A stretch of 56,519 nt of DNA, from contig CAMWRH010000013.1 of NCBI GenBank assembly GCA_947176605.1, forward strand, positions 1-56,519. The letters are read 5' to 3'. Numbering within the stretch: the first letter of the stretch is position 1; every line of letters starts with the position of its first letter. The notes under the pieces were generated by a model. That model had not been told where the DNA came from. It saw nothing but the letters and a program-made list of their open reading frames with translations, and ran no database searches. Of this stretch, positions 36,020-44,472 are shown one piece after another. The position numbers and the translations under genes were made by a program. This DNA is from an uncultured Porphyromonadaceae bacterium (lineage in GTDB: Bacteria > Bacteroidota > Bacteroidia > Bacteroidales > Muribaculaceae).

Positions 36020-37285
36020 ATGAGAGATAGAATATTATTGTGCCTGGCTCATATGTCGGGCCGTGAGATGGACTTCATCAAAGAGGCGTTCGACCAAAAC
36101 TGGGTCGTGCCTTTGGGTCCGAACGTCAACGGTTTCGAGGAGGACCTCGAAAAGTTTGTCAACCATCGCGACAATGCCCCCGCCCTCCACAAGGAGGTAG
36201 TGGCCCTGTCGGCCGGAACGGCCGCAGTGCATCTCGCTCTGATCGCCTGCGGCGTAGGCCCGGGCGATGAGGTGATGGTGCAGTCGTTCACTTTCTGCGC
36301 CTCCTCACACCCCGTCACCTATCTGGGCGCCACTCCCGTATTCGTGGACTCCGAGCCCGATACATGGAACATCGACCCCCGGCTGCTCGACCGCGCCATC
36401 GCCGACCGTATCGAAAAGACCGGACGCAAACCCAAAGCCATCATCCCGGTGGCCCTCTACGGCATGCCCTATAAGATTGACGAAATCATGGCCGTAGCAG
36501 AGAAATACGGTATTCCCGTAATCGAGGATGCCGCCGAGGGTTTCGGCTCCCGTTTCAACGGCCAGGTGCTCGGCACATTCGGACGCTTCGGCGTGCTCTC
36601 CTTCAACGGCAACAAGATGATCACCACCTCCGGCGGCGGCGCACTCATATGCCCCGACGAGGAGGAAGGTCGCCGCATACTCTGGTATGCCACACAGGCC
36701 CGCGAGTCATACCCCTATTACCAGCATGAGGCAATCGGCTACAACTACCGCATGTCCAACATCTGCGCCGGCATCGGCCGTGGCCAGATGACAATTCTCG
36801 ACGAGCACATCGCCCACCATCACCACGTGCAGGCGCTCTATTGCGAACTGCTCGCCGACGTAGAGGGATTCAAGATGCATCAGGCTCCCTCGCCCGAAAT
36901 GGAATCCAACTACTGGCTATGCACCGCCACCCTCTCCCCCTCGCTCCGCATCAAGGGTGAGGAAGAGGCCTACGGCCGGATCATCACCGGTGCCGTGGGT
37001 GGCGCAGCCGGAGTGACCCACGCCGCTTCAAGCGCCGTGACCGACTGTCAGCCCAACGCCAACGTCGAAGCCCTCCGCGTGGCCCTCGACAAGGCCAACA
37101 TCGAGGCCCGTCCCCTCTGGAAACCGATGCACCGCCAGCCCGTCTACGCCTCCAATCCGGCTTACGTCAACGGCGTGTCGGAAGACCTCTTCAAGGTAGG
37201 TATCTGTCTGCCGGCCGGCCCGTGGGTCACCGACGACGATGTGCGCTACATCGCAGAGCAGATCAAGGCCGCAATCGTAAGATAA
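36020..37285 (+). CDS. DegT/DnrJ/EryC1 family sugar aminotransferase
   Basis: 421 residues from the ATG at 36020; a TTG further upstream (35897) is rejected because the extra 41 residues are not family-like. The PLP lysine is Lys199 in SFNGNKMITTSGGG, and Asp170 in VIEDAAEGFGS contacts the cofactor ring nitrogen. It probably transaminates a UDP-4-keto sugar for lipopolysaccharide, capsule or glycan synthesis. Residues about 311-347 (KGEEEAYGRIITGAVGG onward) look like an extra segment compared with the usual C-terminal domain before EARPLWKPMH. It stands alone, away from any sugar operon, and has a terminator at 37319-37358. Confidence 0.9.
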   Translation: MRDRILLCLAHMSGREMDFIKEAFDQNWVVPLGPNVNGFEEDLEKFVNHRDNAPALHKEVVALSAGTAAVHLALIACGVGPGDEVMVQSFTFCASSHPVTYLGATPVFVDSEPDTWNIDPRLLDRAIADRIEKTGRKPKAIIPVALYGMPYKIDEIMAVAEKYGIPVIEDAAEGFGSRFNGQVLGTFGRFGVLSFNGNKMITTSGGGALICPDEEEGRRILWYATQARESYPYYQHEAIGYNYRMSNICAGIGRGQMTILDEHIAHHHHVQALYCELLADVEGFKMHQAPSPEMESNYWLCTATLSPSLRIKGEEEAYGRIITGAVGGAAGVTHAASSAVTDCQPNANVEALRVALDKANIEARPLWKPMHRQPVYASNPAYVNGVSEDLFKVGICLPAGPWVTDDDVRYIAEQIKAAIVR

Positions 37286-37318
37286 ATCCGTCTCCCTACC
37301 GGAGACCTGACAAAAAAC

Positions 37319-37358
37319 GGGGGATGCGCCGGCTGATGCAGCATACGGCACATCCCCC
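37319..37358 (+). terminator. Terminator of the DegT gene
   Basis: Stem GGGGGATG (37319-37326) with CATCCCCC (37351-37358), helped by an inner GCCG/CGGC pair, followed by TATTTCTTTT. Confidence 0.7.
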
Positions 37359-37440
37359 TATTTCTTTTGTTATAATTACACCCCGACACCTCACTTCCCC
37401 CCTCCTGCGGCGGTCGCGACAGGTCGCGACCCTACGACGG

Positions 37441-37470
37441 AATTCCTAATTCCTCCCTCCTAATTCCTAA
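37441..37470. repeat. 30-base intergenic repeat, copy 1
   Basis: Built from repeated AATTCCT units, identical over all 30 bases to 52761-52790. It ends 14 bases before the ATG of a small membrane protein. The bases just before it hold a GGTCGCGAC direct repeat (37412-37430). Confidence 0.85.
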
Positions 37471-37484
37471 TTATTCCTAATTCC

Positions 37485-37796
37485 ATGAGTATAATACACA
37501 CCAAAGAATCTGACCGAAGAGACCGCGAGCACCGTGAGATCGGCAATCTTCCCGCCAACCGCAGGATAAAGATCGCGGCCATCATATGCATCTCATTATG
37601 TTTCCTGCTGCTGGTAATACAGCTGTACTGGTTTTTCAGCCTGCCGCGCACCGCCATGCTCATAATCCGGGGATGCACCGGACTGGCGGCCATCGCTTTC
37701 GCTGTGCTTTACGCCATATGGATCTACCGCATCAACCATACCTACATACGCCGCCGCCACTCCGGTCCAAACCCCGGACACCGCGACTCCGACTGA
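37485..37796 (+). CDS. Small two-helix membrane protein, unknown function
   Basis: 103 residues. A charged N-terminus (about 27 residues) is followed by two hydrophobic helices (about residues 28-50 and 58-80) and a basic, Arg/His-rich tail. I do not recognise a family. Reasons to keep it: a proper ATG, two regular TM helices, same direction as degT, and codon use like the neighbours. Reasons for doubt: no clear promoter and a repeat element directly before the start. It ends 50 bases from the stop codon of the convergent AspT-like gene. Confidence 0.5.
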   Translation: MSIIHTKESDRRDREHREIGNLPANRRIKIAAIICISLCFLLLVIQLYWFFSLPRTAMLIIRGCTGLAAIAFAVLYAIWIYRINHTYIRRRHSGPNPGHRDSD

Positions 37797-37845
37797 TTCC
37801 GCCGCAGCATTGCGGCCACATACACCGGCCCGGCTGCGCCCCCCC

Positions 37846-39546
37846 TCATATCAGCGCCACCGTGATAATACCCCATATCACAAGCAGCACATTGCTGACG
37901 GCATACGTGACGGTATACCCCATCGTGGGGAGATTCGAACCGATATTCTCCTGCACCGCTCCCAGAGCCGCCGTACACGTGCGCGTGCCCGCGCAGCAAC
38001 CCAGAGTCAGCGCCGGATTAAACCTGAACACATACCGCCCCAGAAGCAGACCGATGAAAAGCGGAATCATCGTGGCCACAGCCCCCACACCGAGCAGCCC
38101 CCACCCTACCTGATGCAGACCCTGCACGAACGTAGGTGCCGCATCTATGCCGATTACGGCTATAAACGTGTTCAGACCCAGATTATTCATCAGCCACAGC
38201 GCCGGCTGAGGTATATATCCTATCGTGGGGCGCCGCGTGCGCAGCCACCCGAATACAAGGCCACCTATCAGCGAACCTCCGCTCACGCCGAAACTCATAG
38301 GAATACCGTCCACCACCAGCGGAATCGCACCTAAGAATGCCCCTATGAATATGGCCAGCCCCACAAACATTATGTCGGTCTTAGTGGTAGGCACATCAAG
38401 CACACCGATCTGATTGCTCACCTCGCGCAGCACCTCCTTGCGCCCCACCAGCACCAGCGTGTCGCCACGGTGTATCACCGTCTGAGGCGTCACCTCCTCC
38501 AGTTCCTTCTTGCTCTGCAGCTCCTCTATCATTATGCCGCGCATCGACGGATGGTCGCGCAACTGCGCCACCGTATGCCCGTCGACCTTGCGCGAAGTCA
38601 CCAGTACCGGAATCCGTTCCACGGGATACTCCAGAAGTTCGGAATCATCCACCTCCGGGCCGAGCAGCCCCGTATTCTGGATCAGATACTCTCTGCGGCC
38701 GCACACCACCACCGTATCACCCTGCCGCACCATAGACTGCGGCGTGGGTATCTCCACCGATCCGTCCGGACGGCGTATCCGGTCGATATACAGCACCTTC
38801 CCCATCGCCCGCAGATACTCCTCGACGGTATGCACCGAATGCCCGTTCATGAAATAGGGCTTCTCCACACGGAACGTGCGGAACGCCACCGTGCGAAGCG
38901 CGTTGATATTCACCGGATCCGACTTCCAGCTGGCTTCGTTCATCGCCGCCTCCAGGCGCGCGGCCTCGAGTTTCACCTTGTCAAGGCCGCCGAGCATCAT
39001 GGGGCCTATCGTGCCCAGCACGATGACGGTGCCCAGCGTGCCGAATACGTAAGTCACGGCATAGCATACCGGCAATATGTCGATCATGCCTTTCTTAAGA
39101 TCTTCAGCCACATTCGAGTTGCCGATCGCATCGCCACCCACTGCAAGAAGGGCCGAACAGGTCTGCGAACCGGAGAACATGCCCACCGTCTCACCCTTAT
39201 TGTAACCCATCAGCCACGCCATCAGAAACACCGAGCCGAAGCAGCAGGCACTCATCACCACGGCAAACAGCACCTGCTTCAGCCCCATACCCCGGAGCGA
39301 ACGGAAGAACTTCGGCCCCACACTGTAGCCCACGGCAAACAGGAAAAGCATAAAGAACACCGTCTTGATCTGCCCCGACAGCGAGATCCCGAGCTGTCCC
39401 ACGAATATAGCCACAATCAGCACGGCCGTCACCGGTCCGAGCGAAAAATTACGGTAGCGCAGTTTTCCGAGCAGAAAACCCAGACCCACAGTCAGAAAGA
39501 GGGCTATGGCGGGATTCTGGCGCAATATGTCAATGCAGAAATCCAT
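37846..39546 (-). CDS. AspT/YidE family transporter with two RCK_C domains
   Basis: 566 residues from the ATG at 39546 (MDFCIDILRQNPAIALF); an upstream in-frame start adds 13 residues that do not fit. Two aspartate-alanine-exchanger membrane domains (about 5-175 and 385-560, each with several TM helices) flank two TrkA-C/RCK_C domains (about 200-280 and 290-370, with QGDTVVVCGRREYL and HRGDTLVLVGRKEVL). The family includes the Asp:Ala antiporter AspT and uncharacterised YidE/YbjL carriers; the RCK_C pair likely senses a ligand. The substrate is not predictable. It is convergent with the small gene at 37485 and divergent to nhaC. Confidence 0.92.
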   Translation of the reverse strand: MDFCIDILRQNPAIALFLTVGLGFLLGKLRYRNFSLGPVTAVLIVAIFVGQLGISLSGQIKTVFFMLFLFAVGYSVGPKFFRSLRGMGLKQVLFAVVMSACCFGSVFLMAWLMGYNKGETVGMFSGSQTCSALLAVGGDAIGNSNVAEDLKKGMIDILPVCYAVTYVFGTLGTVIVLGTIGPMMLGGLDKVKLEAARLEAAMNEASWKSDPVNINALRTVAFRTFRVEKPYFMNGHSVHTVEEYLRAMGKVLYIDRIRRPDGSVEIPTPQSMVRQGDTVVVCGRREYLIQNTGLLGPEVDDSELLEYPVERIPVLVTSRKVDGHTVAQLRDHPSMRGIMIEELQSKKELEEVTPQTVIHRGDTLVLVGRKEVLREVSNQIGVLDVPTTKTDIMFVGLAIFIGAFLGAIPLVVDGIPMSFGVSGGSLIGGLVFGWLRTRRPTIGYIPQPALWLMNNLGLNTFIAVIGIDAAPTFVQGLHQVGWGLLGVGAVATMIPLFIGLLLGRYVFRFNPALTLGCCAGTRTCTAALGAVQENIGSNLPTMGYTVTYAVSNVLLVIWGIITVALI

Positions 39547-39668
39547 AACAGACAGACGTTTTGTAAAACTGTGCAGGGCGCACACCTACTGCAAGTTTAG
39601 TTAATAAGAGTTATATGGCCGTCCCCGGCCCGTGACGATACATATCAATCAAAGGGAGGAATCCGTTA

Positions 39669-39698
39669 TTTCAACAATAAAGAAAGATGTTAGGTTTG
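39669..39698 (+). promoter_or_regulatory. Probable promoter of nhaC
   Basis: TTT (39669-39671), 19-base spacer, TAGGTTTG (39691-39698). It predicts a leader of about 110 bases. Divergent transcription toward the AspT-like gene starts from the same 228-base gap. Confidence 0.6.
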
Positions 39699-39813
39699 GC
39701 ACACTCGGCCACACTTCGCATACTCTGATACAGTATAATAATCAGGCAGCTCCATCCCCCGCCGGCGCGGGGCCCGACAGGGCTGCCATTCTTAAGGTAA
39801 ACGAGATAATCTG

Positions 39814-41310
39814 ATGAAAAGACCCCTCCCCCTGTGGGTGGCAGTGCTGCCGGTAGCCGCGCTGCTTGCCGGTGTGATAGCCGCACTCGCCATCAAAGGT
39901 TCGGACTTCGTGGCCGATTACAGTTACGCAATGCTTCTGGCAGCTGCGGCGATATCACTGATTGCCGGGATTGCCTCCGGCGGATGGAATCCGCGTGCGC
40001 TCTTCGACGGGCTCCGCACTTCGGCCCGGCAGACGGTGCCGGCAGTGCCGATCCTTCTGCTTATCGGCACTGTGGCAGCCACCTGGATGCTCTCGGGCGT
40101 GGTGCCCATGATGATTGAGTCGGGACTGCACCACATCCATCCCCCGATGTTCCTGCTCACGGCATGCGGCGTATGCGCTTTCATATCGATACTCACCGGA
40201 AGTTCGTGGACCACGATCGCCACCATCGGCGTGGCCTTCATGGGTATCGGCACACTGCTCGGGTTCTCTCCCGGATGGATTGCCGGAGCCATCATCTCCG
40301 GCGCCTATTTCGGCGATAAGGTATCCCCCCTTTCCGACACTACCGTACTGGCCTCCACCTCTTCGGAGGTGCCCCTGTTCACCCATATCCGGTATATGCT
40401 CATCACCACCATCCCCTCGCTTGTGATAGCTCTGGTGATATTCGCCGTGGCCGGATACGTGTCGCCGCTCACCGCCGCCGGCACACGCAGCGCCATGACG
40501 GCCGCTCTTGAAGGGGCTTTCAATCTCAATCCCTGGATCTTTGCAATCCCTGTGATCACGGTGGTGCTGATCGCCCTGCGTGTCAATACGCTGCTTACTC
40601 TCGGAGCCTCAACTCTGCTCGGACTTATCGGCATATTCGTATTCCAGCCCCATATCGCGGCATCGATCGGGGGGACCGGACTCTCCGGCGCCGTGCACAC
40701 TGCCCTCCAGGTGCTCCTTACCGATACTTCCCTCTCCACCGGCGATGCGGCGCTCGACACGCTTGTGGCCACCGGCGGGATGAAGGGGATGCTCTCCACG
40801 GTGCTGCTCATATTGAGTGCCATGGTGTTCGGCGGCGCGATGATGGGCACCGGGATGCTCTCCCGCATCACAGAGGCATTCACCTCACTGATACGCAACC
40901 GCGTGGGGGCCGTAGGTGCCACCGCCGCCTCCGGACTATTCCTCAACAGCGCCACCGCCGACCAGTATCTCTCCATCATCATCGGAGCCAACATGTACCG
41001 CACCCTCTATCGCCGTCTCGGTCTCGAAGGGCGTCTGCTGAGCCGCACTCTTGAGGATTCGGTTTCGGTCACTTCGGTGCTCATACCCTGGAACAGTTGC
41101 GGAGTCACCCAGTCGTCGGTGCTCGGTGTGCCTACGCTGACGTATCTGCCGTATTGCGTGTTCAATTATCTGAGCCCGCTGATGAGTGTGCTCATAGCCG
41201 TGACAGGCTTCCGTATCGTGCAGCTTGCCGACCGTCATATCCATCATGAGGATGCCGAGCCCGATGCCCCCCTGACGGCCGATACCGACACCCGCCCGGC
41301 TACCCTCTGA
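39814..41310 (+). CDS. nhaC: NhaC family Na+/H+ antiporter
   Basis: 498 residues with about 11-12 hydrophobic helices. The TGSSWTTIATIGVAFMGIG and GAYFGDKVSPLSDTTVLA blocks are the signature of NhaC-type carriers, with the conserved Asp of SPLSDTT. A second matching block, SVTSVLIPWNSCG, lies in the C-terminal half. It likely exchanges cytoplasmic Na+ (or an organic acid) for protons, helping pH and sodium homeostasis. The last 25 residues are acidic and soluble. It is convergent with frr, separated by a strong terminator. Confidence 0.92.
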   Translation: MKRPLPLWVAVLPVAALLAGVIAALAIKGSDFVADYSYAMLLAAAAISLIAGIASGGWNPRALFDGLRTSARQTVPAVPILLLIGTVAATWMLSGVVPMMIESGLHHIHPPMFLLTACGVCAFISILTGSSWTTIATIGVAFMGIGTLLGFSPGWIAGAIISGAYFGDKVSPLSDTTVLASTSSEVPLFTHIRYMLITTIPSLVIALVIFAVAGYVSPLTAAGTRSAMTAALEGAFNLNPWIFAIPVITVVLIALRVNTLLTLGASTLLGLIGIFVFQPHIAASIGGTGLSGAVHTALQVLLTDTSLSTGDAALDTLVATGGMKGMLSTVLLILSAMVFGGAMMGTGMLSRITEAFTSLIRNRVGAVGATAASGLFLNSATADQYLSIIIGANMYRTLYRRLGLEGRLLSRTLEDSVSVTSVLIPWNSCGVTQSSVLGVPTLTYLPYCVFNYLSPLMSVLIAVTGFRIVQLADRHIHHEDAEPDAPLTADTDTRPATL

Positions 41311-41407
41311 GTCGCCCGCTCCTCCTCTCCTTTTATTCTCCATTTCTCCCATCTATCCATCCTCTTCTCCCTCAGCTCCTCCCTCTCCGGCTGAAATACG
41401 TAATCAT

Positions 41408-41448
41408 AAAAATCCGGCCGTCGCGACAGTCGCGACGGCCGGATTTTT
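41408..41448. terminator. Bidirectional terminator between nhaC and frr
   Basis: 20-base perfect arms (41408-41427 and 41429-41448) around a single A, with A-run and T-run at the two ends. The core GTCGCGAC-A-GTCGCGAC resembles a motif at 37412-37430. Confidence 0.85.
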
Positions 41449-41512
41449 ATTTGTCGGGATGTACGGACGGTTATACCGTTTTATGCATCATCATGCAATT
41501 GCATCGGCTGCA

Positions 41513-42073
41513 TTACACGGTGAGGATTTCCTTCTCTTTTTCGGCGAATGCATCGTCGATTTTCTTGATGTAGCGGTCGTGCAGCTTCTGCACGCTTACC
41601 TCGCCATCCTTCTGCACATCCTCGGGCATACCGTCGGCCTTGACGGCCTTCTTCAGGGCGTCGATGGTGTCGCGGCGTGCGTTGCGCACCGACACCTTGG
41701 CATTCTCGGCCTCGCTCTTGCACTGCTTCACAAGGGCCTTGCGGCGGTCCTCCGTAAGCGGGGGAATCGAAAGGCGGATCACCTCACCGTTGTTCTCCGG
41801 CATAATGCCGAGGTCGGAATTGATTATGGCTTTCTCGATCTCCTTGAACATACCCTTCTCCCAGGGAGTGATGGCGATCGTGCGGGCATCGGGCACACTC
41901 ACATTCGCCACATTCGATACAGGCGCCATAGAGCCGTAATAATTCACTCTGATGCCGTCGAGCAGACGCGCCGAGGCTTTGCCGGCACGGATGTGCGACA
42001 GCGTGTCGTCAAGATACTCCACTGCAAGCTGCATGGAGTCTTCGGCGTTCTGAAGATATTCTTTCAGTTCCAT
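41513..42073 (-). CDS. frr: Ribosome recycling factor
   Basis: 186 residues, standard for RRF. Family blocks: [41 protein letters not shown] and [10 protein letters not shown]. With EF-G it splits the post-termination ribosome. It lies 81 bases downstream of pyrH on the same strand, the classic pyrH-frr pair, and ends before a strong hairpin. The frame is complete. Confidence 0.97.
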   Translation of the reverse strand: MELKEYLQNAEDSMQLAVEYLDDTLSHIRAGKASARLLDGIRVNYYGSMAPVSNVANVSVPDARTIAITPWEKGMFKEIEKAIINSDLGIMPENNGEVIRLSIPPLTEDRRKALVKQCKSEAENAKVSVRNARRDTIDALKKAVKADGMPEDVQKDGEVSVQKLHDRYIKKIDDAFAEKEKEILTV

Positions 42074-42154
42074 TTTTATGGTGGTTTTTATGTGTTTTTA
42101 TTATATTAACGTTGCTAAATACCGCTATATCGCCGCTGCGGTCTGCGGGTCTGG

Positions 42155-42862
42155 TCAGGGGTGGATGTAAGTGCCGATATCCTCACCGGCGAGCATCCGG
42201 GCGAGGTTGCCTTCGCAGTCCATATTGAACACGTAGATCGGCATTCCGTTCTCCTTGCAAAGGGCTGTGGCCGTGAGGTCCATCACCTTGAGATTACGCT
42301 TCAGCACCTCGTCGTAACTGATCTCGTCGAAGCGTGTGGCGGTGGGGTCTTTCTCGGGGTCGGCGGTGTATACGCCGTCTACGCGGGTACCCTTGAGCAT
42401 CACGTCGGCCTCGGTCTCGATGGCACGCAGCGCCGAACCGGTGTCGGTCGTGAAATAGGGGTTGCCGGTGCCGCCGCTGATGATGGCCACCTTCCCCTGG
42501 CGCAGGGCCTCGATGGCACGCCATTTGGAATACGGCTCACCGATCGGGAACATCCCGATGGCCGTGAGCACCACGGCCGGCTGTCCGATGGCCTCAAGAG
42601 CCGAACTCAGCGCGAGCGAATTTATCACCGTGGCGAGCATCCCCATCTGGTCGCCCTTCACGCGGTCAAACCCCTTCGAGGCGCCGCTCAGACCTCTGAA
42701 GATATTGCCGCCGCCGATGACGATGGCCACCTCCACGCCGCTCTCCACGGCCTGCTTGATCTGGGCGGCATATGATGCGAGGCGACGGCTGTCGATCCCG
42801 TATCCCTGCTGACCCATCAGCGACTCGCCCGAGAGTTTCAGTAATATTCTTTTGAATCTCAT
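42155..42862 (-). CDS. pyrH: UMP kinase
   Basis: 235 residues. The amino-acid-kinase fold shows RILLKLSGESLMG near the start, IVIGGGNIFRG, and DMTATALCKENGMPI-like nucleotide residues further on (here VMDLTATALCKENGMP). It phosphorylates UMP to UDP and is allosterically controlled by GTP and UTP. A TTT-N20-TATATTTG promoter precedes it. It is the first gene to the left of the proposed origin and is transcribed away from it. Confidence 0.97.
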   Translation of the reverse strand: MRFKRILLKLSGESLMGQQGYGIDSRRLASYAAQIKQAVESGVEVAIVIGGGNIFRGLSGASKGFDRVKGDQMGMLATVINSLALSSALEAIGQPAVVLTAIGMFPIGEPYSKWRAIEALRQGKVAIISGGTGNPYFTTDTGSALRAIETEADVMLKGTRVDGVYTADPEKDPTATRFDEISYDEVLKRNLKVMDLTATALCKENGMPIYVFNMDCEGNLARMLAGEDIGTYIHP

Positions 42863-42887
42863 CTCTTAAGTGTAGTTTAAAATTTTA

Positions 42888-42918
42888 CAAATATACTCCT
42901 TTTTTCCTATACATAAAA
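42888..42918 (-). promoter_or_regulatory. Promoter of pyrH-frr
   Basis: Minus strand TTT (42916-42918), 20-base spacer, TATATTTG (42888-42895). It predicts a leader of about 20 bases. Confidence 0.7.
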
Positions 42919-43531
42919 GAGACGGTTGATTTTTTATGACCCGCAATGCGGTGATTCGGAATCTCCGGCTCCCGCCTCCTGACCCGGCGCCCGGATCAAC
43001 CCCGGGCTAACCCCCTGCCGGATGCGTCCGGGATACACGCCTACGCCCCCCGGCATCCTGCGCGGTGCCGGTCGCCCTGTCAATAACTTGTCAATAACCT
43101 GTCGATAACCCCGGCAAAACCTGTCAACAACCTGATAAAAACCATGTAAAAAACTGATTTATAACTTATAGCCGGAAAATTTGGAATTCATCTTTTTTTT
43201 ACACCCCCTTTTGCATCCGTCACGTTATTGACACCCCTGTCGATAACTTACAGGGTTATGAGCAGGTTTTCTACAGGTTTTTGACCTTTATTCCGAATAA
43301 AATCGTTAACTTTGCCATCTCAACATGATTGTCAATAACCTGCGTATCGTATTGATATACAGCGCAGGGGGTTGTCAACAACATGTCAATAACGCCCTCC
43401 CTGACTGACAATAACGACATATGCAAATTTTCAGGCCGGAAGTTATGGACACTTATTGACAACCTTTATTGTTGTTGTTGAGTTTTTTAATTTTTAAATT
43501 TTAAATTCTTAGATATAAAAATAAATAGGAA
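42919..43531. other. Candidate chromosomal replication origin (oriC) with DnaA-box-like array
   Basis: No gene is present. Boxes of the form TGTC(A/G)A(T/C)AAC start at 43078, 43089, 43100, 43122, 43238, 43330, 43373 and 43384 on the plus strand. TGACAATAAC is at 43406. Reverse copies are at 43224 (GTTATTGACA), 43442 (GTTATGGACA) and 43452 (CTTATTGACA). The first group repeats every 11 or 22 bases. An AT-rich tract (43481-43531) next to nadA could be the unwinding element. Compared with the E. coli box TTATCCACA the core is TTATTGACA or TTATCGACA. Plus-strand composition switches from C-rich to G-rich here. A weak nadA promoter box TAACTTTG lies at 43307-43314. Confidence 0.7.
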
Positions 43532-44467
43532 ATGGAAGCGTCACAGGAGCATCTGAAGGAGGAGATCGCCCGCCTCAGAAAAGAGAAGAATGCCTTGATC
43601 ATGGCCCATTATTATACCCGGCCGGAAATTCAGGAGATCGCCGACTTCATCGGCGACTCGCTCGCCCTGGCCCGTCAGGCGGCCCGTACGGATGCGGAGA
43701 TCATCGTGATGTGCGGCGTGCATTTCATGGGTGAGACGGCTAAGATACTCTGCCCCGGCAAGAAGGTGCTGGTGCCCGACATGGAGGCGGGATGCTCGCT
43801 GGCCGACAGCTGCGACCCGGAGGAGTTTGCGGCCTTTACCGCAGCCCATCCCAACCATACGGTAATCAGCTATGTCAATACCTCGGCGGCCGTGAAGGCG
43901 CATACGGATATCGTGGTAACTTCGGGCAATGCCCGCAAGATCATCGAGTCGCTTCCGGCTGATGAGAAGATCATCTTCGGCCCCGACCGGAATCTGGGGG
44001 AGTATATCAATAGCGTATGCGGCCGGCAGATGCTCCTCTGGAATGGCGCCTGCCACGTGCATGAGCGTTTCTCGCTCGAGGCTATCGTGAAGATGAAGAA
44101 GGAGCATCCGGGCTCTAAGATCCTGGTGCATCCGGAGTGCCGCAAGCCGCTTCAGCTCATAGCCGACAAGGTGGGCTCTACGGCCGCCCTGCTTGACTTC
44201 GCACGCACCGATGAGGCGCAGGAGTATATCGTGGTCACCGAAAGCGGCATCCTGTTTGAGATGCAGCGCGAATGCCCGGGCAAGACTTTCCTCCCGGCTC
44301 CGGCCGAGGATTCGGAATGCCAGTGCAACGAATGCGATTTCATGAAGCTCAATACGCTGGAGAAAGTCTACAAAGCGTTGCTAAATGAATCCCCTGAGAT
44401 CAATGTCGAGCCTGAGCTCGCCGCGCGTGCCCTGCGCCCCATCGAGCGTATGCTCCAGCTCTCCTGA
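43532..44467 (+). CDS. nadA: Quinolinate synthase A
   Basis: 311 residues. It condenses iminoaspartate with dihydroxyacetone phosphate to quinolinate for NAD synthesis, using a [4Fe-4S] cluster. Motifs: MAHYYTRPEIQEIADFIGDS, VMCGVHFMGETAK (first cluster Cys), WNGACHVHERF, HPECRKPL (second) and CQCNECDFMKLN (third). It is first in a tight group with the SpoU methyltransferase (5-base gap) and a GT2 enzyme. It faces away from the proposed origin. No nadB or nadC is in the window. Confidence 0.97.
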   Translation: MEASQEHLKEEIARLRKEKNALIMAHYYTRPEIQEIADFIGDSLALARQAARTDAEIIVMCGVHFMGETAKILCPGKKVLVPDMEAGCSLADSCDPEEFAAFTAAHPNHTVISYVNTSAAVKAHTDIVVTSGNARKIIESLPADEKIIFGPDRNLGEYINSVCGRQMLLWNGACHVHERFSLEAIVKMKKEHPGSKILVHPECRKPLQLIADKVGSTAALLDFARTDEAQEYIVVTESGILFEMQRECPGKTFLPAPAEDSECQCNECDFMKLNTLEKVYKALLNESPEINVEPELAARALRPIERMLQLS

Positions 44468-44472
44468 ATACG

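Noticed and set aside
38470..39600. Plus-strand open frame of 376 codons opposite the AspT-like gene
   Set aside because: Antisense shadow of a well-supported transporter; Arg/His-rich, no motif, no promoter.
43078..43415. CRISPR array in the repeat-rich region
   Set aside because: The repeats are 10-11 bases without unique spacers of regular length and no cas gene is present.
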